NCBI GenBank assembly: GCA_029339505.1
Contig: JAQISU010000057.1
Location: 9,020,001 to 9,084,000 of the forward strand
From: Unio delphinus
Lineage: Eukaryota; Mollusca; Bivalvia; Unionida; Unionidae
DNA: 64,000 nt
Direction of reading: 5' to 3'
A program made the translations under genes and the position numbers. Shown in pieces: positions 50,936-64,000 of the stretch. Below the pieces are notes generated by a model. The model saw nothing but the letters and a program-made list of their open reading frames with translations. It had not been told where the DNA came from and did not search any database. Position 1 is the stretch's first letter. Each line of letters starts with the position of its first letter.

Positions 50936-52244
50936 ACTCTTATTAAATAAGCCTTCCTAACTATCAAGAAAAATAGCATAAAACATGAAACACGAATAGC
51001 ATTAGTCGTTATTTTTCAAACGTACATCCTACACTTTAATTGGAGAATAGTGACAAATTAATAGTGGATACCAAATCTCTATACCGCTCAGATCCAAGAG
51101 CTTTTAAGATCCTTGATTGTTTGAACAAGATTACAGAGCAAACATTTGAAAAGAGTCCGATATGGAAGAAATTACATTAAATTGGGTCACAGAATGATGA
51201 TATATTGAGCTTTCTCCTGATGAATAACATTTTTGCCAGCTCTTCATTTCTCATTTGTGATGGTAGAAGGGCAGGATTAATACAAATTTCTACAAGTGGT
51301 TTACGTCACAAATTAGAATACTCTATGCCCTACTAGTATTGTTACAGGGTCGTGCCATGGATTCTACAAAACAAACGTAATTACATATCACTCCGAGTAT
51401 GGGACCGTATATATCTCGTGATGACAAGGCTATGTTACATTTATTACCCAAAAGAGTAGTGCATTGTCGTGTCAAGATTTATGAAAGAAAGCCAGTGCAT
51501 GACGATAAACAAAAGGACACTCATGTCGCAAGTGCAGTATATCATGTATGAGTATCTCTGATTTTGTGTAGCAAAGTAAAATTTAAAAAAGATACCTTCT
51601 AATCTAATATGTTAAGAAACTTGTATCGGTCCTGTCGTTGAACATTCAGTTGAACTACTGAATGGAACAATGTCGGTGCAGGTAGCAGTTTGACAAAACA
51701 GTTCAATTTATTTTCGATTTTTTTTTTCTTATATCTTTTTATTGATAGGTTGGGAACAATTATTTATTCTAAAAAAATGATGTAGTCGTAACATGTCATA
51801 ATATCCTAATATTTATCAGAAGAATTAATTTTATTTTACTTCTGAAGAAAAGTTCCAGGTGAGTCCCTCGGTAGTTATTTTTTAAAAAATAAAAGGATAC
51901 CTATGTATACAATTATTAAATATCGCAAGGTGTAGAATTATAATACGTTATTCTCTGTTATTTGTTTCAACTCATTTCACTATATCTATAATAATCCCAA
52001 TATTTACAGAAGTAGAACAAAATGATGAAAACTCTCAATGTATGGGAAACTGAGTATAAATGTGCTCACATGTGCACTATTTGGCGAGAGCGGCTTTCAA
52101 CAGAAAAAAGACGCAAAAGAAAAACATCAAGAACTGAAAATATACCATTGCTGCAAGAAAATGGTTTACAGTTTAAAGACATACTGGTCACTAAATCACC
52201 TTTAATAATTGTTACCATCATAGATTAACAGGTGATTAGATTAT
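50936..52244. other. Unannotated stretch
   Basis: Preceded by a short (AT)n at 50915-50932. No motif recognised; the 68-residue basic open frame at 52022-52228 has no family signature. Confidence 0.4.
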
Positions 52245-52346
52245 ATAGATCTTCAGGTGATAAATCGAAATCGAAAATTTACAAGGTAACTTTTTATAGA
52301 TCTTCAGGTGATAAGTCGAAACCGAAAATTTTCAAGGTGTTCTCGA
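52245..52346. repeat. 51-bp tandem duplication
   Basis: atagatcttcaggtgataa occurs at 52245 and 52296 with a few substitutions across the unit. Confidence 0.95.
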
Positions 52347-52685
52347 TCGCAAACTATCTTACCTACCATATACAAGGTAGATCTTGGCAGATTTTATATT
52401 CAACCAGTATCCGTTAGCAACAAAAGCAGCATAATTCACAGATGATTGCAGGTGGTAGAACTCAAGTGCTGAATTGTTACAACTTGGCCCTCGTTCTTAT
52501 ATAAACATGGGGTCTAGACTGATTGTTGTTTGTATTAGTATTCAGTCCACATGTCTAAATACAACTGATATCGAGACATCGTTTTAGGATTGCGCACTGC
52601 TGTGTATCACCCGATCGCAGTTATCATTAGAGTAATTAAACTAGTTGCAGGCACAAAGACCCATGGAATTCAATGTAGTTGATTC

Positions 52686-52875
52686 AAATATAATGGCTTG
52701 GACATCGAGTCCAACTGCACACACAATATACCCGGATCTGCCATTGAGTCTATGTTGTTTGTTCAGCTAATTACTTCCCACAAATTGAACAGATCCAATC
52801 TCGTGATGCATTATGGGACCGTGCAGTTTGCTGTTGTGCTCGACTCATAATTGAGCGTACACGGTTTTTATTATA
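52686..52875. mobile_element. Fold-back miniature element, family C, copy 4 (left end clipped)
   Basis: The right end gcagtttgctgttgtgctcg then actcataattgagcgtacac and ggt matches the family C TIR. The left end starts only at 'atcgagtccaactgcacac', so the outer 20 bases of that TIR are missing. Confidence 0.75.
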
Positions 52876-53150
52876 AACAAAATAATTGTAGTTTGTACAA
52901 ACCTGTTCAAGATATAGTGTGATCGTTTGTCTCGATTATCGTTTTGAAAGTTCCTCTAACTGACCATACGAAGTAAATGTTGACAAGCTTATGTCCTGAG
53001 TTACATAAATAATGAATGCAGTGCAATGATCAAGTCAATAATATATAAGATGATCAAAGACGACATTCTCTTAAAGCTTGTAAAACAAATATGACTTAAA
53101 CATCTCTCCGATTGATGTTTGCCTTTTGTTTAAAAATGTTAACCAATATT
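52876..53150. other. Unannotated stretch
   Basis: No motif recognised between the fold-back element and the SINE. Confidence 0.4.
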
Positions 53151-53395
53151 GGGTTGGGGCCTCGAGTGTCCGAGTGGTTTAAAGCGATCTCCGTTACGGA
53201 TCACTGCCATCTCACTTCTGTCTGCGTGGATTCGAGTCAAAGATTCGGCCAATGTGGATATGTGAGAAAACTTACCAGTAGTTACTTGTTGATCGGTGGT
53301 TCTTTCCAGGGTTTTACCGAGTTTCCCCTCCACCATGAATACTGGTCGCCATGAATAACCTGTCGTGTGCTGAAAAATGGCTTTAAACCCTACAA
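53151..53395 (+). mobile_element. SINE family A, copy 2 (full length, with target duplication)
   Basis: The head has a tgtccgagtggttt A box and a degraded B box (ggattcgagtc). The body matches copy 1 (cagtagttac, cctccaccatgaatactgg, tgtcgtgtgctgaaaaatgg). Flanking caatatt (53144-53150 and 53396-53402) is a target-site duplication. The tail is short. Confidence 0.93.
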
Positions 53396-53750
53396 CAATA
53401 TTTGATCTATTCAAGTGAGTAGGTAAACACGGCGTGATGCATGATTTCAATTGTGACATGAATTATCACCGAAATTAACAACAGTAATGGTTTTATAAGG
53501 TTACAAAAAGCAACATAGGTAACCTGTTAGTCCTGCACGCATATACTGTAAGTATCGGTACAAAATCTTATTTACTGAATCAGTGTAGTTACAGCTCGAA
53601 AGAAATTAAAATTAAAAAAGAAATTGAAAAATTAAAAAAGAAATTGAAATTAAACCTAGAAAGAAATAACTGTTTCCGACTTTCAAAAAGTTTTGTAGTT
53701 ATATTAATTTTAACAGTGTCAATATGAAACCTTTGTGTTCTTTTGAAATT

Positions 53751-53922
53751 ACAAATTACAGTTGCGTCCCAGTTCTAACTTTGTCTTGAGATCACAAAAT
53801 ACAATAGTGTTCCAGTCCCACATTTGTCTTGAGATCACAAATATCAGTCGTGTTCCAGTCCTAACTTTGTCTTGAGATTACAAATTACAGTGATGTTCTA
53901 GTTCTTAATTTGTCTTGACGTT
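53751..53922. repeat. 43-bp tandem repeat, four copies
   Basis: Units begin acaaattaca and end 'ttgtcttgagat'. Starts at 53751, 53794, 53837 and 53880. Confidence 0.95.
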
Positions 53923-55296
53923 TAAATCTCTCAGTGTCATGTATTATTATTTAGCATGGTTGATGATTGCGATTGACGATTATAAAGAATAATAGCAATG
54001 TGTATGACGATGAACCAATTCATTTAGATGTCAAGATAATGAAGATTAAGTGTTATGAACTGAAAAGTTAGTTTCTCAGATAAATGACAGTAAACAAAAA
54101 TGGAAACAACCTGAAATACTTACTGAAAATTATACCGCAGCGTTTCCATCTTATCTCCAAAACAAGTTAAGCACGCACTAAACCGTGACACTCTATGTAC
54201 TACTTGAGACCAGCAGAAAATGGATCAAAATATAAACATTTTTGTTGCCTATAAAAAATGAAAATTATTATTCAACGATTGTTAAGACTATTTTTATGTG
54301 TGTTTCTGGGTTGTGATTTAATCAGAATTTGCAACTTGTCTGAGTTCTAAAGTTAAACAGAAAACCGCTTTCTAAGTTTGAGTTTGTAAGTAAACTTTTT
54401 AGTGTTCACACTTACTCATGTTTTGTTTCCTGCAAGTGCTCAATAACAATGTTTGAAGGGTTCGAAGCGCCTTGAGTATTTGTATTCCAAAATTTGACTC
54501 TCCTTAATACCTCAATAGTATTTCATTATTGACTGGGTGTCGTTATTTGTTTGTGTGTTTGTGTCTATTGTTTCATTTTTGTTTTTCACTTCCCTCTTAC
54601 TGACCCATGCTCATTCATATTTGCCCTGGTCTTGTCCTTTCTACCACTGAGACAAGAGAATTTTCAGAATATGTTGAGGCTTTTCTGTATGATCATATAT
54701 ATACACTGTATCTACGACGCGCATATCCGACATAGGGGTCAATTATGTCTCCAAGAATATATACGGTACATACGATGCGCATGCCCGACATAAGGTGTCA
54801 ATAATGTAGAAACTATAAAAAAAAATACTTTTATTTTGAAACACCAACAGATAAATAAAGAAATATAAGACACAATCAGTTAGACCCGACAATTTCGTTT
54901 ATCAATTGTTCACGATTCAGAACCTGTCGATATAAGCCTGATGTGTAACACCGGATAAGTGGATCCTGAACATTACGAATTCCAACACGAATAGTTCACC
55001 TTTGATATAAGAACGACACATGTTCTCAAGGTACTGGCTCTTGCAATGAAGAAAAGTAGCGTTGGTGAATGCGCTCTTGCCTAGATTGGACACGGTCCCC
55101 TCTCAATGCTTTCTACAGATACATTACATTCTTACGTTTCAAAAGAATTATTTTGTTCTGAAAAATTTGATACAGTTGTACCCACCTTGTATAGCAATGA
55201 GCTAAAATTGTGATCGGACAGAAGAGAAATAGTTATTAAAATATCTTCTATCAATAACTGCACTGCATCCATCGTGACATTTTATATTAATGAACT
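53923..55296. other. Unannotated stretch with a 58-bp duplication
   Basis: 54696-54811 holds two 58-bp units (atatatac..., gcgcatatccgacata / gcgcatgcccgacata). Otherwise no motif recognised. Confidence 0.5.
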
Positions 55297-55522
55297 ACCA
55301 TATGTACTCGCTTATGAGTCTGGTCTAATTGCAAAAAACATAGACTCTGACCACCTGTTGTTTCATAATGCGCAAACAGATCAGGGTCTATATTGTTTGT
55401 TCAACTGAATAAACCTAACAAGAGTAAAGACCAAAATCTACGGACGCAATATGCGACAGTATATAAAGGTGTTTTTAAAAAAGTTTGCAGTTGGATTGGT
55501 CTTGTACACGAGTGCAGTCGGT
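55297..55522. mobile_element. Fold-back miniature element, family C, copy 5
   Basis: Left accatatgtactcgcttatg then agtc and ctaattgcaaa; right gtttgcagttggattgg then acgagtgcagtcggt. These are inverted complements. At 226 bp it is the longest copy. The minus-strand open frame crossing it (55438-55779) is not a gene. Confidence 0.85.
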
Positions 55523-57664
55523 TCTTTGTAACACATGATCAGATTGCACACAAATAATTTGAAAATAAGTTGAATAAACAGTGTATCTGGTACAGTTCGG
55601 CAAGCCAAAAAGGTTATCTTCTGTAAAACAGTGTATCTAACACAGTTCACTGAGCCAAAACAGTACATCTGTGTAAAAAAAAAAAAAACTAGTAGTATTA
55701 CAACTGGCGGTTTAGAATTTGATAGTTTAGATTGATCATCTCCTTCTCTACTCCGTGATTTAACACTGGAATCATACAAACCCGTGTTCAGCCTTTTCCC
55801 CGTGTGCTCACAATTTAAGTTACTATACTAGTTGCCGCAGCCAGGTGAATGCACTGGCAAACGGAAACACCGGCGAACAATTACTCGATTTTCATTGTAT
55901 AAAATCCACTAAACGTGTAGGTCGCTAACGCTTTGGTTTAATATATGTGGGCTGTAATAGCCGGTGGTTTTCCATTTTCATAAAATAGTTTTGAACTCAG
56001 CCATGCAAGTTATCTTATCCTCGATAGTCCTCATGTATAGTTTAATTATCGTACTGACATTGTATTATGCTGTTGCGAGAAGTTCTGAATAAACCCATAT
56101 TTGTGAAAGTAATCGCAATTAAAGGAATCGCAACTACAATTCCGATTAACGTTGCTTGCTATAATAGTCGATGTGGTTGCAATTCCCGCCACACGCGTAC
56201 TAACTTTGGTGTCCGCGCCTATCCCGTAAATTACACCCGGCGTCAAGACAGACGCGTTTAGATTTCAATACTACAGCAGTCCACTTGAGGATTTCATTTC
56301 GCATTTGTTGTACTCCGTTGATTATTTCCTTGAGTCGGTAACTTTGATAATCCATTGTATTTCTTGTAGGTATAATGTTTACGCGTATTATAATTGGTAT
56401 AGAGGCAGACCATGTTCGGACTTATCTCGTGTAAGCGCAACATGTAAAAGCACTTCTAAACAATTGCTCGTTTTCCCGGTACAACTGGTATACAATTATA
56501 GAAAATCTCTGTCTGATGACTAATAAGGTATCCGCGATAATATATTCTGTGAGACTAGCACCAACTTCATACAGACACAAATAAATGACACCATTGAAAT
56601 AAATGACACCATTGAATGGTATTTGAAATATTCGCTCTCTTTTCTTCATCCAAAAACTGTTTCATGAACAAGTGAGTCCGTATTGAATAACAGCTGAGAT
56701 CTTTCTTTTCGCAGATGATTTAATGCTGGTTTAACATATTCGTTGGGAAATGTAATCGTGGTGTGTTCATTTCTGATTATCCTAGATGTAGAAATTTACC
56801 CCGAGTGCTTCTGTGCCTGGTGGTGTAGTCAAAGACATGGTGTTTTCACGTTTAAATACAATGATTCCAAACGGGTTTCGAGCTGAGTCAACAGATTGTG
56901 TTTAAGTGTAATGAGGGTCTGGTAACACCATTGTGAAGCAGATATCCTTCGACGAGTGGAACAAAAACGCTATCAATGTTAGCATCTCATGTCAGCCAAC
57001 TCATCACCTTGTATATTAAGTATGCATCTCTAGTTGCTCATTTGTTTAAACAGTTGAAATGGTTAGATCATGCTAATATTATTTAAATGCTAGTGAATGT
57101 TTTCTGTGATTCTAGTTGTGTTGATTTTGTGCGCACCTAGAAACAATATAAGAGAATAAAACACCACGCTATTATTTTACAGTTTTTATGCCAATTGTAA
57201 AGAAAGAGGGAAACTCGTGATTTATTTATAATTTGTTCGTTAGATTAGCAGAGTGGAGAAAAGTTTATTCTAAAACAGTCAGTAACTTGAGACATTTATG
57301 AAATAATTCAAGACTCGAACATTTAAATAATTCTGTTAGATTATGTAAAAGTTTCATTGACTTTAGTGATATGTTAGTTTCATGCAATTTACTTTGAAGT
57401 AAAATATTTTAGAATATTAGAACCGCAATTTTTTAGCGATGCTATCAAAGTACATAAGCACATTTTAAAACCTTCATTCGGAATATCTTTGGATAGATTC
57501 CGGATTAATGTGAAACTGATAGTACAATTTAGGATAATTTCTAGGAATTAATACATTGCAAGTTTTAATGCTTTCACTTTGTTTGATTTTATATTTTAGG
57601 AAGGCAAACAATTATATTTTGGAAAATTTAATGCTTATTGGGTTTTAAATTGTCTCGTTGCTTT

Positions 57665-57667
<3 letters not shown>
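55523..57667. other. Unannotated stretch with a CpG-richer pocket
   Basis: 56100-56250 is CpG-rich for this window (cgcgtac, gtccgcgcc, cccggcg) and open on both strands for 64-66 residues, but neither product is recognised. 56579-56615 holds an 18-bp direct duplication (aaataaatgacaccattg). Confidence 0.4.

Positions 57668-57755
<88 letters not shown>
57668..57755. repeat. (AT)n microsatellite
   Basis: Uninterrupted AT run of about 88 bp ending about 30 bases before family D copy C. Confidence 0.98.
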
Positions 57756-57756
<1 letters not shown>

Positions 57757-57784
57757 GTAACAGCGTGCAGCTGAATATTTGTGA

Positions 57785-58990
57785 TATGTCAGCATGCTAA
57801 CATAACATTTTACATAAATCTGATTGGACCAAATAAGCCAATGAAATTCTTGCGCAGTATTCTTTTAACGACCGTGGGAATATTCTTAATACCATGCCTT
57901 CTGAAATTTTTTTTTTTTTTTTTGCTATTACTATCGACATTTTTGGGGGCCATTTTTTCGAATCGATTGCCCAAAGAGCATTGGGAAAAGAGGTCATGTC
58001 TGTTGAAATATGGCCAATGTATTCCACATGGGCTCATTACAAATAAAATTGATGGTATGGATCAATAGTCTGTGGGTGTGGGTTTGGGCAATGATCTGTA
58101 ACACTTAACACAGCCTATTGGAAGCGTAATTTAAATGTTAATTTATAGTAGTTAATAAACAAACATGTTTAGAGAAAGAAATCGGACATTTACCAGTTTC
58201 CCAACTGACCAAAGTCTCCAACCACAGCATTTTTTTCGTGGTAAAGTACCTCCAACGAGCTAATGTTTCGTATTATGTAGTGCAATTCCGACTCTAAATA
58301 AAATGTGTATGTCCATGTCTGCGGTAATGTTCCAAATAAAATAATGTATATAACCGGTCACTACTAATACATGAAATTTAGATTTTCTGCACCTAGTACT
58401 CATCCCTCTCAGGAATACCCAACAAATGGAACGATTACTAAGGAAAATATTTGTCAGACTTTAGGCGAAACATTGTAAAAAAATCGAATCGAATCGACGC
58501 AAACTATATAACTCGACTAACCTAACTCGAATGAAGGACGTGCTGCTTCGGAGTTTTCATTGGAGAACACGTTTTTAAAAACAAAATAATCCATTTTTAT
58601 ATAACTCGACTAACCTAACTCGAATGAAGGACGTGCTGCTTCGGAGTTTTCTTTGGAGAACACGTTTTTAAAAACAAAATAATCCATTTTGAATTTAAAA
58701 TATTACTAGTTATAGAACATGCAGATTACTAATTCAGTTAGGGTCTGGGCTATTTTTACGCGGAACAACTGATATTGCATCATCCGGAAAATTATTCCTT
58801 CTTCATTCTCTCTAAAGTCTTTCTTTCAAAATGAAAACAATGTGATAAACACAATCTTTATGGGTAATGATTTAATATCAAATTATGGAATTCTTTAAAA
58901 AAAAAATGTCCGGCTTTTGCACGTCAACGCTCTCATTTTTGAACTGTCGTTTCATAAATTCTGTATTAAATAATACTCTCCCCTGAAATG
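57785..58990 (+). repeat. Long dispersed repeat, family D, copy C
   Basis: Landmarks shared with copies A and B: 'accaaataagccaatgaaa', 'cttgcgcagtattctttta', 'ggccattttttcgaatcg', 'gttgaaatatggcc', 'ataaccggtcactactaata', 'tatagaacat' and 'tgtgataaacacaatct'. It contains a 93-bp tandem duplication that A and B lack. The 95-residue open frame at 57781-58068 spans an internal T-run and is not conserved as protein. Confidence 0.75.
58506..58690. repeat. 93-bp tandem duplication inside family D copy C
   Basis: Units at 58506 and 58599 differ at about one position (ttttcattgg / ttttctttgg), so the duplication is recent relative to the divergence between family D copies. Confidence 0.96.
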
Positions 58991-59049
58991 CAGTGATTGG
59001 TTGTTAGACACACCGGCGATGTGCACAGTGGGTAAAAATGTTTATTTGG

Positions 59050-59105
59050 TTTTTTTTGTTTTTTTTTTGTTTTTTTTTTTGTTTTTTTTTTGTTTTTTTT
59101 TTTTG
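59050..59105. repeat. (T7-11 G)n tract
   Basis: Poly-T interrupted by single G at about 10-base spacing. Confidence 0.95.
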
Positions 59106-62100
59106 CTATTGGACGTGTGACCCAGTAGTCAGCAAGAAATAAAGGCCGTACTCATCACGTGAGATTGTCCCCCTTGTGTAAACTTGGCGGTAAAACAAAG
59201 TCACCTGGAGAAAACTACACATATTGATAAGTATTTCACATTCAGTTAAGATAGCATTCACTGTTATCTTTTCTCTACAATAGATGTATTGCAGATTTGA
59301 AACTTCTTTGCTTGAAACGATGCATCATATGGCTGCTGATGTTACCATGTAGCACGCGCATATGTTAAACATACCGCTGACGTCACAATGAAGCATATCC
59401 GAGTCACGGTCTAGTCTGATTCTTTTTTTCTCCCCATTTCTTTAGATTGGATTTCAAGATATAATAACAGACTTAATGTAGGATCCAACCCATGTATTCG
59501 TATTCCAATGAGCAGAGAATATGTTCTAGGATTTAGATTATCCAGAGACTAAAACGGTTTTAAGGCAAAGATAATTGAGTTCTGAGAATTGTGGGTAAAG
59601 ATCTTTAGAAATGACTGTAACGCTTAAAACGAGTGCTTAGCAAAACTGGTAATATCACTGATTGTTTGGTAGTTTAGTTTAGTTTTCCTAATCACACAAA
59701 TGTACCATTTTCATTGTTTTGCTTGTTTTGAACCGACAACATAAAAAAATGTATGCGTAATAGAGGTTGTTGCTTCTTGCAAAACTGCAAGGTTAGATCG
59801 TCGCACTGGCTCACTGAGAAGATAAAAAGGTTGCCCACATTAGCATAAATTCACTCTTCCACCTTAAACTATCTTGTAAATACATTGGCATTCAAAACGT
59901 GTGCACAAAAATTGTGCTGATGGTCGGTATATATACTGTACTTTTCGGAAAGAAGAATAAAAAAACGAGCGACTTAGACCAGTAAAAATCAATGGAAGAG
60001 ACTATGACTCGACTATGTCAGCGTAGATCTTCAGAATAAACGGGAGTCTGGTTGAAGGAAATCTCACACAGCCATGGGAGAGTCTGGATGAAGGAGACCA
60101 CCAAACGAGGTGGATTCCAGCCAGAGGTGCTCCAAAGTATTGCAAATATATGATGCACCTGATTATGGCTTCCTTCTTTCTCTTTTTTTTAACAAGGTGC
60201 AATGTCTAAACACTCTTTGTAGTGTTACGACTGGTTTCTGCACTGTTGTGTCTGCATTTAAACATGCAGCAGACTTTCATCATCATCAACATACCAGTCT
60301 GATACCGGCAAAGATTAGGTTACAATAGGGCGCAATAAATCTGTACCTAATGCCCTTCTGGCACACATTCTAGTGTTATTACTGTACGTTTTTTTTTTTT
60401 TTAATGTAAGTCTTATTTTGTCGAACATTGATTATGTGGAACTTAGCCAAGTTTTCTTTCGCTTCTCAGCTGTGAAAGGCATGTACTCATTCAGATGAAA
60501 GTGCATTGTTACATTTTAATTATATGCTTTAAATGTACGTTAGCGTTAGCGAACACTTTCCCAATGTTTTTATTTTAGGAAAGGTACTGGCTCTTCTATT
60601 TGATAAAAGAGGTATATTCCGTGCTTCCGTGCTTGTTTATAGAAACCAGCACACTCTTCGAAATTCCTAGTCCTGAGGTTCACTTCTGATAAAGAATATA
60701 AAGTCAATTAATCATATATGGCACATTATTACAATAAATTCTAAAGTGTACATCACGTTGTTATATTCTGCCAAACAGTACACTAATCTGACTGTGGAAA
60801 GAGTTAACCAACAAAAAACGATTTGGAGATATTTTGTTTTTTTACAAATAGGCATGTCACCGAAAGATGATTTATAGACATTTCGTTGACAAATGAACAT
60901 TCTACGACATGTTTATGCAAAAATCTTTACCGGTTTTCCAGTCATGTAGTATATTGTCTTAAGCTGTCCCAGTAACTTAAGATAAAATCAATATGGAGCA
61001 GTGTTTATGCCCTATGATATTTTTTATGCACTATAAAAAAGTATGTGACTTTCTGTTGAACACAAAAATGGCTACCCATACTAGTACCACTATGTGTACT
61101 AATACTATTACCTGCGATTGACTATTACGTAACAGTATGTCTTGCCGAGACAAAATACCATAGGTGTTAAAAACATTAAAATTGAAATAAAAAACGTAAA
61201 ACGCCTTTTTTCTCAATAAATAAAAAACGAAGAAAAATGGAAGTACCAAATATAAAAAACAGAAAAAAAAATAAAAAAAGGAAATAAAAAGCGTTTTTCG
61301 AGGTAAAATAAGAAAGGGAAAAAACATTTTTATCATCTATGCAAAATTTTTCCTTTGCTTAGGGTAATTGACGTCTGCTTGTACGCTACTGTCCGTTGCA
61401 AAACAAATAGCACACACGAATAAGCCTCATCGTATATTTCTTGTTTGTTTGAATACTGCGTAGGTCATGTTAGTCGAACATTTTTTGTTTAATGTACTTC
61501 CCTACTTTTTTTATAACGTAGAATGTGTAAAGCATACTCTCTTCTTTGATGCATTCTTTGATTCTGTTTTGCCAGCAGAAAACTATACATTTTAACATGG
61601 AATTAAATTGTTCATTAAGGCAGGCAGTTTATCGGACAAAGATAAAAATGTTTTCGTAATAATAAGGTTCCTTCTTTCAACCCGACTTAAAGCAATCATT
61701 ATTTTAAGAATGCAATCTCACACTTTACTGGATTCATGAAACTTGAAAATTGATCACACACTTCATAAACAACCATACGAAGCCAAATTCTTATGGCATA
61801 ATGTGCAATATATTTTAAGAACTTCATGATCCCTGTAATATTTGAAGTTCAGTTATTATAATTACAAATAGCTTAGAAATAATACCCCAATAAATAATTA
61901 ATAGAACTATATTTGATGGCTGTTACACATATTGGTGTGAATACATACGTAGTTCCGTATGAAGATATAAAATAGTAACTTCTATTCTTCTGCTTCAGAT
62001 TAACCAATTTTAGGGTTTGATAAAAATTTGGCAATTCTAAATATATGATTTATGTGTACAAGCCATTCACAAGCAGAAGGAGACCCCCTAAAGCGTAATA

Positions 62101-62626
62101 TTTAAACGTATTAGATATTATTGTTTGGTCTCCAAAGAAACATCAATTTTGGGATAGACGTGATGGATGTCTATCGTTTTTGAAAAGGCATAAGGGAATA
62201 TTTAATATATTTCACGATAAAATGTATTATAAGTCCCAGCTTTAATGATGAATTTAACATGGTACACAATTTCATCGCAATCCGTTCTTTTTTTCCGTTC
62301 CCCTCTCTTCTATTATACACATATGGAAAGTGAGAGAAAAACATAATGCGCTGGACGAAAATATTAAAGCTGCATTTGTACCAAGTAGCCTACAGTACTT
62401 TCCTTGGAATCTATCTAAAGTGTTCATAATATCAATGATACATAGTTGAAATAGCCTGTGGACACTAAGTTAAATTTGCCGGTTACGAGGCACACCTACT
62501 GTAAACGTATTTAATGCTTTATAGTTTTTGTTGTTGTCTTTGTATCTTAAACCAATTATAATGTTCTAAAATTGATTATTATTATTATTTTAATGTGAAA
62601 ATGTGCAAACGGCGCCAGCCCTACCC

Positions 62627-62628
<2 letters not shown>
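59106..62628. other. Long unannotated AT-rich stretch
   Basis: Contains a purine-biased A-rich patch (61185-61330) whose complement reads as a Phe-rich hydrophobic open frame, an artefact of composition. A pair of related 'gggagtctggttgaagga' phrases lies near 60041 and 60075. No coding or mobile-element motif recognised. Confidence 0.4.

Positions 62629-62702
<74 letters not shown>
62629..62702. repeat. (GA)n microsatellite
   Basis: About 37 GA units. Confidence 0.98.
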
Positions 62703-63294
<592 letters not shown>

Positions 63295-63313
63295 CATTAA
63301 GGAAACGCCTTTT

Positions 63314-63545
63314 GAGACTTATAAAAATGGTACTAACAGCTGGCTTGCTTGGCGATCAGCATTAAGAAGTTAGTGTTAGGACTGGTCGGCCTGGTGGCAG
63401 CATAATGTGAATGGGTGGGACATCATGCTATATGTCTGCGGCATGATGGCCCAGCGCTGGGCATCACTATAAACTTTCACACTGCAGACATCATAGCGAT
63501 ATGTCTGACTTTTTTTTTTTATAAAGCTACATTAAAAATCCAAAT
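63314..63545 (+). mobile_element. SINE family B, copy 4 (5' truncated)
   Basis: Begins 'gagacttataaaaatggta', equivalent to the spacer after the B box in copy 2, and follows the family body (ggcgatcagcattaag, gaatgggtgggacatcatgc, ctgggcatcactataaac) to 'aaagctacattaaaaatcc'. The tRNA head is missing. Confidence 0.9.
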
Positions 63546-64000
63546 CACACATACACACATACGCACAAGCACACATACCACCCTATCTCATCAGTTTGTT
63601 TTGTCCATTCTTTGTCAATGCGAATTACTACATGGATAAAAGAGAAGTTGAAGAATTTAACAATACATTTGGGACAGAGACCTTTTACAAACTGATGTTG
63701 CATATATATTGCTTCAGATTGTGTATTTTGTTAAATGGGGAAAAAAATGTTTTCTTTCGAAAATGAAGAGTTTTATTTTCGCGAAAACGTGCGCTTATTT
63801 ATACCGTGAACAATGCTGGGGCGGGAGTTGTACATGACAAAATACTGCATCAAATTTCAGAGCGAAACTTTAACAAAATAGTTGTGAATTTACTTGTATC
63901 TAGTTTGGCGGCTATCTATGTTTAATTTTACAATCAGATTCGCATTATATGTGTTGATTTGCTTTCAGTCGTAGCACCGATATTTGGAGATTCACTTAAT
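63546..64000. other. Unannotated stretch to window end
   Basis: CA-rich start (acacatacacacatacgcac) that may be the SINE tail, then AT-rich sequence without motif. Confidence 0.4.

Noticed and set aside
55438..55779. 113-residue minus-strand open frame
   Set aside because: Half of it lies in a fold-back miniature element; no domain recognised.
61031..61336. 101-residue hydrophobic minus-strand frame resembling a membrane protein
   Set aside because: It reads the complement of an A-rich patch; Phe and Leu content follows from composition.

Overview
The window reads as intergenic or intronic DNA from an animal nuclear genome, most likely a mollusc. It is AT-rich. It carries many dinucleotide and trinucleotide microsatellites, numerous minisatellites, tRNA-derived SINEs, short terminal-inverted-repeat (TIR) elements, and decayed non-LTR and Ty3/gypsy retrotransposons. 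The mollusc call is an inference. It rests on the style of the RTE-like reverse transcriptase ORFs and on a SINE 3' domain (the 'cctccacca...ctggccgcc...gcgttaaa' type) that I recall as common in molluscs. I found no host protein-coding gene, no intact tRNA or rRNA gene, no CRISPR array and no bacterial-type operon. Nearly all apparent ORFs are microsatellite read-through, minisatellite read-through or chance.

Layout. 1-816 is the open 3' part of an RTE-like reverse transcriptase, cut by the window edge. 3.85-5.66 kb (minus strand) holds a Jockey-like endonuclease relic directly abutting a Ty3/gypsy pol relic, followed by a SINE. 10.27-11.7 kb (plus strand) is a second relic of the same gypsy family, in which one conserved coding segment has been amplified into eight 33-bp tandem copies; LTR-like repeats may follow to about 14.3 kb. 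14.4-24.4 kb is mostly unrecognised sequence with tandem arrays, SINEs, and two hAT-type miniature elements with target duplications. 26.9-42 kb is dominated by microsatellites, 33-, 54- and 83-bp arrays, SINE copies and fold-back elements. 43.1-45.8 kb holds two direct copies of a long repeat family of unknown type (a third lies at 57.8-59.0 kb). The first copy is interrupted by a non-LTR 3' end and a miniature element. 47.6-49.1 kb (minus strand) is a frameshifted relic of the same non-LTR family as that 3' end. 49.3-50.9 kb is minisatellite, with a SINE lodged inside the 30-bp array. The remainder to 64 kb is sparse, with fold-back elements, SINE copies and microsatellites.

There is no gene network to describe. 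The biology visible is layered: autonomous retroelements that could once supply reverse transcriptase, SINEs with RNA polymerase III-type heads that depend on such enzymes, and miniature DNA elements that depend on transposases absent from the window. The clearest unusual signal is that decayed retroelement coding sequence has seeded tandem repeats. The two gypsy relics act as controls for each other, because the segment repeated in one is single-copy in the other. All identifications come from reading the sequence and from recalled family motifs; no alignment or database search was run.
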